DNA of 57,596 nt from Opitutia bacterium (lineage in GTDB: Bacteria; Verrucomicrobiota; Verrucomicrobiia; Opitutales; T3Sed10-336). Shown here one piece after another: positions 24,828 through 32,705 of the stretch; the stretch's first letter is position 1, and the number at the start of each line of letters is the position of its first letter. The translations under genes and the position numbers were made by a program. The stretch lies in assembly GCA_003566885.1 (NCBI GenBank), contig PXBO01000081.1:1-57596 (forward strand). The letters are read 5' to 3'. Under the pieces are notes generated by a model. That model did no database searches, had not been told where the DNA came from, and saw only the letters and a program-made list of their open reading frames with translations.

Positions 24828-25619
24828 ATGTCGTACCAAAATTCACGATTCCTTCGCCAATGTTTTGCCGCGGCCGCCGCCGCGATCCTCATTTGCTTTT
24901 CCCTGCCCTCCCTGCAGGCACAGGAGGAGGATACCGACGAGGATCCGGGACACTTTTTTCAAAATTGGGATGGCCGCATCGAATTGGGTTACACCTACCA
25001 GTCCGGCCGCACCGATCGCAACGAACTCACCTTGCGGGCGCAAGCCGACCGGGAAGCGGGAATTCACAAATTCCGCGCCATTGCCGAATACGTCTACGGC
25101 GAGCAAAAAACCGATGCCGGCACCGTCAAGAGCAGCGATCGCTATGGGGCGAGCTTCCGCTGGAGACGAACCTTGAGTCAGTATTTCTACACCCAGAGCC
25201 TCACCTCCTACGAGGTCGACCAGATTCGCCGCATCAAACAACGGGCGGAACAGAATCTCAGTCTGGGCTACCAATTCCTCGACCGCGAAAACATCGACGC
25301 CTCGGTTGGGCCCGGTTTCACCGCCCAATACAATCGTCAAATCGGGGTCGAAACGGGAATGAATTACCTGGCAACCTTCTTTCAGGACGTCAATTGGCAG
25401 ATCACCGAAGCCTACCGCTTTGAGGAAGACAGCACCTTCCTCATCGAACCGGAAGACACCGACAACTACATCTACCGTTTCAACGCCGGCCTGGTCGGCA
25501 CGATGACGCAAAGCATCAACCTCAGCCTGCGCTACAGCCTGATCTACGAAAACCAGGTGGCCCCCGACGTGGAGCGCGCCGAACACCGGGTGGTGGCCGC
25601 GCTGGGTTACACCTTCTGA
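24828..25619 (+). CDS. DUF481 (YdiY-like) outer-membrane protein
   Basis: A 263-aa predicted beta-barrel. A signal peptide ends at LQAQEE. The mature part alternates hydrophobic and polar residues in strands (RIELGYTYQSGRTDRNELTLRA, YGASFRWRRTLSQYFYTQSL, INLSLRYSLIYENQV) and ends in LGYTF, with the terminal Phe typical of BAM substrates. The layout matches DUF481/YdiY proteins, whose function is unknown. I chose Met 24828 because it gives a clean signal peptide; the frame opens at 24765. The promoter region contains two tttacata repeats (about 24783-24800). Its last 13 bp overlap the convergent rsfS gene. Confidence 0.82.
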   Translation: MSYQNSRFLRQCFAAAAAAILICFSLPSLQAQEEDTDEDPGHFFQNWDGRIELGYTYQSGRTDRNELTLRAQADREAGIHKFRAIAEYVYGEQKTDAGTVKSSDRYGASFRWRRTLSQYFYTQSLTSYEVDQIRRIKQRAEQNLSLGYQFLDRENIDASVGPGFTAQYNRQIGVETGMNYLATFFQDVNWQITEAYRFEEDSTFLIEPEDTDNYIYRFNAGLVGTMTQSINLSLRYSLIYENQVAPDVERAEHRVVAALGYTF

Positions 25620-25996
25620 CGCGGCTCCGCCGGCAGCAGGGTCGCTACCTCCACTTCCGGCGCGTCTTTCCAAAGAGAATCCAGCCGGTAGTAGTCACGG
25701 GTTTCCGGAAGGAACAGGTGAACGATGATATCAAAGGCGTCCACCACGTTCCATCCGCTCGCGGCGGAGAGATCCTTGCCAATCACCTTCACCCGGTGCT
25801 CCTTCAACACCTGGGAGACTTCGTTGGTCAGCGCCCTCAGGTGCGGCTCGGAGGTTCCGCTCGCGATTATGAAATAATCGGTGATGCTGGAAACGTCGCT
25901 GACATCGAGGACTTTCAGATCCTCCGCTTTTTTGTCGTCCAACGCCCGGCAGCAGAGCCGCAGTGTTTCCATTTGATCAGGCTGTTCCTGGGTCAT
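25607..25996 (-). CDS. rsfS: Ribosome silencing factor RsfS
   Basis: A 129-aa protein of the Iojap/RsfS family, which binds ribosomal protein uL14 and blocks subunit joining when nutrients are low. Family blocks seen are LRLCCRALDDKKAEDLKVLDVSDVSSITDYFIIASGTS, VKVIGKDLSAASGWNVVDAFDIIVHLF and TRDYYRLDSLWKDAPEV. The length is normal. It lies downstream of nadD in the same direction (gap of about 144 bp, no gene seen), a frequent bacterial pairing. Its 3' end overlaps the DUF481 gene by 13 bp. Confidence 0.93.
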   Translation of the reverse strand: MTQEQPDQMETLRLCCRALDDKKAEDLKVLDVSDVSSITDYFIIASGTSEPHLRALTNEVSQVLKEHRVKVIGKDLSAASGWNVVDAFDIIVHLFLPETRDYYRLDSLWKDAPEVEVATLLPAEPRQKV

Positions 25997-26140
25997 AACT
26001 CAATGTGTACGGGGTAAAGCAACCTTTGCCGCGAAAACCGCCCCATCACGCTTTCCTTTCGTTTTATCAGCGTCCTTTTTGGTAATTTCATGAAACTCAA
26101 AATCCATATCCCCCTTCAGTCGGATTGGCAATTCCCGGGA

Positions 26141-26755
26141 TCACTCATCCAGCAACGACAAAACGGCTTCGTTCTTACGGTACCAACCCTTCTCAACGAT
26201 CCGTGCCACCACCCGGGCCGGAGTAAAAAAATGCAGGGAACGCCCGGATCGAACACGCGCCCGAAGTTCGCTCGAGCTAATATCGCAAGCGTGGCCTTCA
26301 ATACAGTGCATCCGCAAGCCGGCGATCCTCAGGTCGGAGTCCGGAGAACGGCTCCCCGGTCGCCCGACCAAGGCAAATGACAATAGCCGGGCTATTTCCT
26401 CTATTCGGCACCACTGCGACAATTTTGCCGCCTGATCCGCCCCGATAATCCAATACAATTCGTCCTCTGGATAAAGCTCCCGGAGCCGGCGGGCGGTTTC
26501 CACCGTGTAGCTGACGCCCCCGCGCTCGATCTCCATGGCGGACACTTCGAATCGAGCAACCCCCTCCAGAGCGAGGGCGAGGAGTTCCAGGCGGTGTTCG
26601 GCGCCCAGACCGGGTTCGTTCTCTTTGAGCGGAGATTGGGCGCTGGGAACAAAGATCACCTTATCCAGCCCGAGACCTTCCATGACGTCCTGGGCCGCGA
26701 GCAAATGTCCGTGGTGGACCGGATCGAAACTACCTCCGAGGAAACCCAGCTTCAT
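26141..26755 (-). CDS. nadD: Nicotinate-nucleotide adenylyltransferase
   Basis: A 204-aa enzyme that joins nicotinate mononucleotide and ATP to make deamido-NAD. It shows the nucleotidyltransferase start GFLGGSFDPVHHGHLLAAQD with the HxGH motif (HHGH, 14-17), VIFVPSAQSPLK, YWIIGADQAAKLSQW and the ISSSELRARVRSG motif near the C-terminus. The length is typical. Its ATG overlaps the stop of the upstream sigma-factor gene by 4 bp (26752-26755), so translation is probably coupled. rsfS follows downstream. Confidence 0.94.
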   Translation of the reverse strand: MKLGFLGGSFDPVHHGHLLAAQDVMEGLGLDKVIFVPSAQSPLKENEPGLGAEHRLELLALALEGVARFEVSAMEIERGGVSYTVETARRLRELYPEDELYWIIGADQAAKLSQWCRIEEIARLLSFALVGRPGSRSPDSDLRIAGLRMHCIEGHACDISSSELRARVRSGRSLHFFTPARVVARIVEKGWYRKNEAVLSLLDE

Positions 26756-27867
26756 CCATAAATTTCTTCAACGTACGGAGCCAGCGCGGATTGCAGCTTC
26801 TGCAGTCCACGCTTTTCACGCATGCTGACCTGCTGGTGCGAAATCCCGATCTTCTTTGAAATCTCCGACAAGGTGTGAACCCGCCCCTCGTCACCCAACC
26901 CGAAACGCATCTCCAGGACCTCGCGCTGCTTGGCGGTCAAATGGTGCACCAGCACCGAAACGAGGTTGCGCAGGTCCTTCTTCGACACGCTGGCCAGGGG
27001 ACTGTCCGCCATGTCGTCCGGCAACTTTTCCGAGAGGGAAAGGGAATCATCAAGCACCTCGTTGAGCGATACGCTCGGTTGGCGCAGCCGCTCCATGATC
27101 AGCGCCGCCTTTTTCTCGGCCGGATCCAGAGACCCCGAAGCTTTGGCTTCGTCGTCCTTCCGGCTCAATGTCTTGCACGCCAGATTGATGGGGACATGCA
27201 CCGGGAAACGTTCTCCCATTAAAAAGTTCTTAACCTGCCGCTTGATCCAGCTCTGGGCGTAGGCGGCAAAGGAAGCGTTTGAATCCTCCACCTTGTCCAC
27301 CGCGTGCAATAAGGCCATGGAACCTTCCTGCACCGCGTCATGCCGTTTGGCCGCATCAAAAACCGTGCGATTGACCGTCATTTCGACCAGATCGCGATAC
27401 AGGTGGAACATGATGCCCTGCGCTCGCTTGTAGCGCCGATGGTGGCGCGCCAGAACGAAAATCAAATTATCCCGGAAATCACTCCACTGCCGGCTGCTCA
27501 GGTACTCGTCCACCTCCAGCGAGCTGAACAGGTCCAGACCGAACATCCGGTCGATCCGCCGGGCTGCGGACGTGGGAAAATGCTGGCGCAAACGCTGAAA
27601 AGTCCAGCGAATCAATTCGTACCGGTTTTCCAGCAGGAGCGCCCCCAGCGAAGCGCGCAACCCGATTCCTTTCCGCGGACCCGGAAGCTCCAGCGCACGC
27701 AATCCCTCCTCATAGGTGTCCTCAAGGCAGGGAAGCATGAGAAAATAATCGAGCTTGATCCGGTAATCGGCAATCACCCGGCGACAGACCACCTCCTCAA
27801 CGCTGAGACTGGACGTGCTCACCTCCTGCCGCTCGGGCGGGGATTCGATGCCGATAGTACGGGTCAT
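26752..27867 (-). CDS. Sigma-70 family RNA polymerase sigma factor (divergent)
   Basis: A 371-aa sigma factor. Region 2 (155-220) includes AVQEGSMALLHAVDKVEDSNASFAAYAQSWIKRQVKNFL, aligning with the 2.2-2.4 pattern FSTYAxWWIRQAI. Region 3 spans about 221-285. Region 4 (300-365) is LTAKQREVLEMRFGLG...TLSEISKKIGISHQQVSMREKRGLQKLQ with its HTH at 332-358. The N-terminal 150 residues do not show a clear region 1.2 and are unlike housekeeping RpoD. An AAGG 6 nt before the ATG is one of the few Shine-Dalgarno-like sites here. It is first in an operon with nadD and rsfS. A general-stress or alternative sigma role is inferred. Confidence 0.85.
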   Translation of the reverse strand: MTRTIGIESPPERQEVSTSSLSVEEVVCRRVIADYRIKLDYFLMLPCLEDTYEEGLRALELPGPRKGIGLRASLGALLLENRYELIRWTFQRLRQHFPTSAARRIDRMFGLDLFSSLEVDEYLSSRQWSDFRDNLIFVLARHHRRYKRAQGIMFHLYRDLVEMTVNRTVFDAAKRHDAVQEGSMALLHAVDKVEDSNASFAAYAQSWIKRQVKNFLMGERFPVHVPINLACKTLSRKDDEAKASGSLDPAEKKAALIMERLRQPSVSLNEVLDDSLSLSEKLPDDMADSPLASVSKKDLRNLVSVLVHHLTAKQREVLEMRFGLGDEGRVHTLSEISKKIGISHQQVSMREKRGLQKLQSALAPYVEEIYG

Positions 27868-28042
27868 AAAAAGCCTTTATTCTAAAATTGTCGCATTATC
27901 CGGGAAGGTCAACTCCAGGTTTGCCTTTTCGGTATCACGTTCAGGCAGAGCATTTCTCTCTCAAGCGCGGAATCTCCGCCTCAACACCCCCCAAATCGCG
28001 TTGACTCAATTTCACCTTTGCTCCACTAAAGACTCCTTCCAA

Positions 28043-28125
28043 GCCCGGATGGCGGAATGGTAGACGCTGCGGACTTAAAATCCGTTCCTTGCAAAAGGGT
28101 GAGGGTTCGAGTCCCTCTCCGGGCA
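28043..28125 (+). tRNA. tRNA-Leu (anticodon UAA)
   Basis: 83 nt with a perfect 7-bp acceptor stem (gcccgga / tccgggc), a D-arm, an anticodon stem-loop with loop cttaaaa (anticodon TAA), a class-II long variable arm (ccttgcaaaaggg), and a T-arm with gagggttcgagtccctc. The discriminator base is A, as in tRNA-Leu. The CCA is not fully encoded (CC then G follows). Confidence 0.95.
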
Positions 28126-28212
28126 CCGTCTCTGATTTTGCGGCGTATAAGCACGTTGACACAGACGTTTCCATCGCTGTCCTCAACCGCCGCCAGGTGA
28201 GGGTTTTGCACG

Positions 28213-31200
28213 TTATTCCCTCATTTCGGCGCGGATTCTCATGAACCGCGTCGCTTGTTCGGTTACCGGAACGTTGTCCATCACGGTCACCGTCTCGATG
28301 CCTCCGCTCGAAATTAATTCCACGACCTGCTCTTCCCCAATGATTTCCCAATTTTTCAGATCCTCCGAAACCTCCACGTGGAGGGCGACGTCGGCAGCCC
28401 CGACCCGTCGGGTAAATTCAATCGTCAGGTAGTCGCTTCCCGTCGCATCGTCGCGGATCAATCCCGCGCGCGGCAGGTCGCCCGGTTGCGGCGAGTGGGG
28501 ATCGATCCCCAGCGCGTAACGGAGCACGTTCGGAATTCCGTGTCCTCCCCGGTCTCCCAGCGGATCGACCCATTCCGGATTGGCGAAATCGTTCGCCGAG
28601 TAGTGGACGCTCAGCCAATTCGCGTATCCCGTGCCAAGGGATTCGATAATCACACCTTCGCGCCCGGCCGCCACCCAGAACGCCTCCCCGAAGATCACTC
28701 CTTCCAGAGTTTGCGGAACCCCCGAAGCGTTCAGGCGCCAGGCATCGCCGAGGATCGTGGTGACGATCGCTCCGCCGGTCCCCACGGCCACAAACATCTC
28801 GTCGCCGAATCGAACGCCGCGCAGTCCACCGTTGGCATTGACGGATTGCGAGCTCCAGTTTACGCCATCCGGCGAAGTCAACGCGACCGGTTCGGCGGCC
28901 CCGCCCACGGCGACAAATCGTTCGTTCCCGTAGGCGATTCCGTAAAGCGGATCGATGGTACCTGAGTCGCGCCGGGTCCAATCCATCCCGTCCTCCGAAG
29001 AATACACACTCCCGCCGTCTCCCACGGCGACGAACCGGCCCGCACCGTAAGTTACGTCGTGCAAATCGAAGAATTCACCCGCAAACCTGAGCCGCCAGGC
29101 GCCGTCGCTCTGCCGAAGTTTCGTCCGCCCGTCCCGGCCGACGGCGACAAACTCGCCGTCCCCGAAGGTGACCGAATGAAATCCGCGGATCGTTTGCGGA
29201 TCAACCTGTATCCACTCGGTCGCATCCTCCGATTCCAGCACGATACCCATCCCGCCCACCGCAACATACCTATCGTTTCCCTCCGCGATTCCCCGCAAGC
29301 CCACGGTCACCCCCGTGTCTCCCTGCACCCATTCCCGCCCGTCGCGGGATGATAGCAGGGTTCCCGAAGCCCCAACGGCGAAAAAATTTTCCCCGTCAAA
29401 AATGACGTCGAACAAATCGGCTGCGGTTCCGCTTGAACGGACTTTCCAGGAAAAGGCCAGCGGCGAGTCGAGCAGGACGTCGCTCACGAAAACCGTGACA
29501 AAATCGCTGGGCAGCGTTTCGCCCGAATCATAAGAAACCAGCGCCTGAAAGAAGTAGTCCCCCGGCGCGCCGGGACTCCATTCGAGCACAAACGGGGCGG
29601 TGTCAACGACCCCCAGGCTTTCTCCCTCCACCAGAAATTCCACTTCAACAATGCTGAAGAATGCCCCTTCGATCACGCTCAGTTCGACGGTTTCGCCCAA
29701 CATGATCCGGTCTCGAGAAACCTGAAGGCCGGCCTGGGGAGCGGGCGGGACGACGTCGATCAGCAAAGCTGACGAGGTGCGCTCGTTGCCGGCCTGGTTT
29801 CGGACCCGCGCCCGAACCTCGTGGATGCCGGGATCAAAGGCCTCGAAGGTCAATTCCAGACGATATCCGCCGCCGCCCACGGGCTCCCCCTCCCCGATCA
29901 TTTCACCGTTTACAAGGAATTCGACCACATCGACCGGGCTCCCCGTCGCCCATGCCGCGGCCGACAGTGCGACCACCTGATTCAATGGAATCTCGACCAC
30001 CCCGTCGGGATTGCCGATCGAAAAATCCCCCGTGGGTTCGGTCAACTCGACCTGGAGTATACCCCGAGTCACGGCGACGTCGATAAACTCGTGCGGCGCC
30101 GAACCTCCCACTCCCAGGGGTGTGACGTGGAGGTTTGTGAATGGATCGGAAAACGTTTCTCCAACCGCAAGCGGAGAATCCGCCACGTTCATCAGCCCCG
30201 CCTCGACGCCGTACACCGCCTGCCGCATGTTCAGGAGGTGATTTCCGTAAAAACTCCCCTCGTCGCCCCACGAAACCACAACCCCCTCGCGCGCTCGCGC
30301 GTTCGCCTCGAACAGTTGCCGGAACTCGATCCAGAGGTCTTTTTGCGGCGCGTCGGGAAATTCCAGGTGTTCCCGATTGACGACCCTTATCGCCTGGCGG
30401 CGCTCCGGAACGTGCCCGGCCCCGCCGTCAAGCCGGTGCAACCGGTACGTGCCGCTCGAGGTCGCATCCGGGACCACATGCAGGTTCGCTTCCGGCAACC
30501 ACCGCAGGAAGGACTTGAAGCTCGCCTTGAAATGGTTTGCCGGAAAGCCCTGGATGGTGCTCATGATATCAAACACGTTTCCCGCCTCGACCGTTCTCGC
30601 ATTATCCATCGGGTAGCCCCCCAGGGGCCCGACCGGCTCCCAATAGCGCGAGTGAAACAACCCGAAATTGTGTCCCAGCTCGTGGACGACCACAGCGGGA
30701 TTAAAGGCGCCGAGAACCCACGCCCCTTTCCACCCGACAAGTCCGTACCCCGCCGGCTGATCTTCCGCCTCGGCCGTTGCCACAATAACAAAGTCGTACT
30801 CCCCCACGTATCCCGCCTCGTCCGCAAGCGCGCGGGCCTCCTCGAGAATCGTCGCCGGATCCATCCCGATTCCACCCCCTGGTCCGAGCGCCTCGGTCAC
30901 ATGGATCGTTGTCAACGAAAACTGCTGAAACGAATTGGCGCGCAAGAAATTATTAACTTCCTCCATCGACGCCCGGATGGTTTCCGCGGTCGGCGGGGTC
31001 ATCAACTCCGGCTCCTCGTCACCGTTGTCTTCCTCTTCCGATTCAAGAATCAATCGGATCACCAGTACACTTTTCTCGCCTCTCGTTTCGTAGGGATCGG
31101 GAATCCATCCGTCCTCGATTTCCGAAATGAAATCATCCGTCAGCGCCATGAAATGTTCCGCGCCGCAGCCGCCTTCGCCGCAAAGCAGAAAAACCCCGCC

Positions 31201-32034
31201 AGGAGATGCCGCGGCTACTGTCCCGCCGAGGACTTCGGCCGGCGCATCCGTTGTCTCGACGATCAATCCGGTCTCGCAAATGTACTCAAAAACCGTGGAT
31301 TCGGCAGCAAAGCGCTCGCCCGACTCCATCAGCCGCAGCGGACTCTCGTGGAGCGCCATTCGTCCGTCCACCGCGATCCCGTGGAGCGACAATCCCCGCC
31401 CCGTTCGCTGACTCAGGCGCCGACCGTAGGTGAACGCCTCGTACCTCTCGCCGCCGATATCGGCGTAGCGTAACACCAAATCGATTTCGCCGGCACTGGC
31501 GAGCCCGGGCGTGACTCCGAAAACAGCCAGGTCTCCGGTTTCACCCACACGCTCTTCGAGCAAGGGTCGCACCGCCCCCGGCAGGTCGGCGCGGGAGCGC
31601 GCGGACACCGCCAAAGAGAGGGCCATTTCCGGATCTTCCCGAATCAGCCCGTACAGCGCTTCCCGCCGCGCCCGCGCCAATTCAACCCCTTCATTCTCCA
31701 TTTGATCCCTCCGGGACTGCGAAGCGGCCGCGTATTGTCTCATCCAGTTGTCGAAAGTCCCGAAAACGTCGGCGGGTTCGGATTTCCCGCCAGGCGCCCG
31801 CGGTGAATGACGCGCGGCGGCGTCCCGCAACGAACCATCGGCCACACCCCCGGAAAGATCCTCGGGCATAGGGGCGGTGATTCGCGAACCGTCTAAGGAT
31901 GGCATTGCCTCCCGGACGAATTCGGCTCCGGGATCCGTCGACCGAACGGTAAACACGGCCCACCAGACGAGGGCGACGGCTCCCGCCGCCAACACCGCGC
32001 GGAAGTGGAATTGCTGGAGTAGTGAATTTCTCAT
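28213..32034 (-). CDS. Secreted metzincin-type metallopeptidase with Ig-like domains and a seven-bladed propeller
   Basis: A 1273-aa exported protein. An N-terminal hydrophobic segment (12-30) is followed by a pro-region of about 300 residues and a zinc peptidase domain (about 320-510) with HELGHNFGLFH at 451-461 (HExxHxxxxxH) and a Met-turn candidate DIMST (Met491). Then come two Ig-like domains (about 660-760 and 766-850). Seven repeats of about 39 aa at 884-1125 each carry FVAVGxxG (starting 884, 923, 962, 1001, 1040, 1081, 1120), which fits a closed seven-bladed propeller. The C-terminus has the module GGHGIPNVLRYALGIDP (about 1163-1180) and a beta tail. It probably degrades extracellular protein. 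A foldback element lies about 30 bp upstream of the ATG. Confidence 0.85.
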   Translation of the reverse strand: MRNSLLQQFHFRAVLAAGAVALVWWAVFTVRSTDPGAEFVREAMPSLDGSRITAPMPEDLSGGVADGSLRDAAARHSPRAPGGKSEPADVFGTFDNWMRQYAAASQSRRDQMENEGVELARARREALYGLIREDPEMALSLAVSARSRADLPGAVRPLLEERVGETGDLAVFGVTPGLASAGEIDLVLRYADIGGERYEAFTYGRRLSQRTGRGLSLHGIAVDGRMALHESPLRLMESGERFAAESTVFEYICETGLIVETTDAPAEVLGGTVAAASPGGVFLLCGEGGCGAEHFMALTDDFISEIEDGWIPDPYETRGEKSVLVIRLILESEEEDNGDEEPELMTPPTAETIRASMEEVNNFLRANSFQQFSLTTIHVTEALGPGGGIGMDPATILEEARALADEAGYVGEYDFVIVATAEAEDQPAGYGLVGWKGAWVLGAFNPAVVVHELGHNFGLFHSRYWEPVGPLGGYPMDNARTVEAGNVFDIMSTIQGFPANHFKASFKSFLRWLPEANLHVVPDATSSGTYRLHRLDGGAGHVPERRQAIRVVNREHLEFPDAPQKDLWIEFRQLFEANARAREGVVVSWGDEGSFYGNHLLNMRQAVYGVEAGLMNVADSPLAVGETFSDPFTNLHVTPLGVGGSAPHEFIDVAVTRGILQVELTEPTGDFSIGNPDGVVEIPLNQVVALSAAAWATGSPVDVVEFLVNGEMIGEGEPVGGGGYRLELTFEAFDPGIHEVRARVRNQAGNERTSSALLIDVVPPAPQAGLQVSRDRIMLGETVELSVIEGAFFSIVEVEFLVEGESLGVVDTAPFVLEWSPGAPGDYFFQALVSYDSGETLPSDFVTVFVSDVLLDSPLAFSWKVRSSGTAADLFDVIFDGENFFAVGASGTLLSSRDGREWVQGDTGVTVGLRGIAEGNDRYVAVGGMGIVLESEDATEWIQVDPQTIRGFHSVTFGDGEFVAVGRDGRTKLRQSDGAWRLRFAGEFFDLHDVTYGAGRFVAVGDGGSVYSSEDGMDWTRRDSGTIDPLYGIAYGNERFVAVGGAAEPVALTSPDGVNWSSQSVNANGGLRGVRFGDEMFVAVGTGGAIVTTILGDAWRLNASGVPQTLEGVIFGEAFWVAAGREGVIIESLGTGYANWLSVHYSANDFANPEWVDPLGDRGGHGIPNVLRYALGIDPHSPQPGDLPRAGLIRDDATGSDYLTIEFTRRVGAADVALHVEVSEDLKNWEIIGEEQVVELISSGGIETVTVMDNVPVTEQATRFMRIRAEMRE

Positions 32035-32063
32035 AGGTCCAGGAATAAGGTGGATTGAAGGGA

Positions 32064-32306
32064 CTAGGAGTCTGTCGGGCTTCGCCGACAGACTCCTAAA
32101 AGAGGAAATACCATGACAAAAAGGGGGGGAGATTTTTAGATAAAGGCGAAGAAATTGGGTGAGAATGAACGCGATTCGAGCATAAAACAGCCTTTACATA
32201 CGCATTCATGAGTTTTTTCACACCTATTCCACTCTTTTGTCATGAAATTTCCTCCTCTAGCAGCCTGTCGGACTTAGGCGGTAGCCTAAGTCCGACAGGC
32301 TGCTAG
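32064..32306. mobile_element. MITE-like foldback element with hairpin-bearing inverted ends
   Basis: About 243 bp. The left end has a 14-bp hairpin (32065-32078 / 32085-32098), the right end a perfect 23-bp hairpin (32257-32279 / 32284-32306). Their 5' arms are homologous (ctagNagYctgtcggRctt). Inside each lies an inverted 20-bp sequence, gaggaaatNNcatgacaaaa (32102-32121, and complement near 32235-32254), matching at 18 of 20. So both ends form related inverted repeats, each with its own palindrome, around about 110 unique bp with no gene. This is the architecture of a non-autonomous transposable element; the parent family is unknown. It sits in the promoter region of the metallopeptidase gene. 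Confidence 0.7.
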
Positions 32307-32652
32307 AATGCGAACAAGGACGCGGGACGGATCGAATCCCGGGGAAACGCCCGAACCGGACCTCCATTGTGTCCGGATCGGTACCGGCTTCAATAAAAAT
32401 CTTGGACAGTGCGATGATGACAACGGAGTCGTCGCGATGGTCCCGGTTGATGGCTCCCAGTGTCCGCTTCGGTCACAAGCGTTGCGTCCAACCCGCGGTT
32501 TCACGAATCCCGTCGCTGTAACAAGTTGCCGCAGAAATCGCTGCGAGAACCGGATACGGTCGAAACGACAAGGGTGCCTCTTCCGGTAAAGCAACTCTAT
32601 TGACGCACGGATTCACGAATCGAAAAGGCACGCGACAGGGGCCCAAAAATTA
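32307..32652. other. Non-coding stretch, nothing recognised
   Basis: 346 bp between the foldback element and the terminator of the LamG gene. Open frames of about 100 codons exist on both strands (32308-32589 plus, 32286-32594 minus) but have Arg/Cys/Pro-rich, low-information translations without domains or signals. It could hold decayed sequence that arrived with the foldback element. Confidence 0.4.
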
Positions 32653-32683
32653 AGCCCGCAACCCGGGAAAAGGGTTGCGGGCT
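32653..32683 (-). terminator. Intrinsic terminator after the LamG gene
   Basis: A perfect 12-bp stem (32653-32664 / 32672-32683) with a 7-nt loop. On the minus strand it is followed by TAATTTTTGG. It lies 22 bp past the stop of the 1672-aa gene. Confidence 0.85.
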
Positions 32684-32705
32684 TTAACCGGACGAATGGG
32701 TCAGT

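Noticed and set aside
29821-31473. 550-codon open frame on the plus strand
   Set aside because: Antisense to the metallopeptidase; Arg/His/Pro-rich with no recognisable motif.
32308-32589. Possible small gene between the foldback element and the LamG terminator
   Set aside because: Both strands are open for about 100 codons but the translations have no domain, signal or start context.
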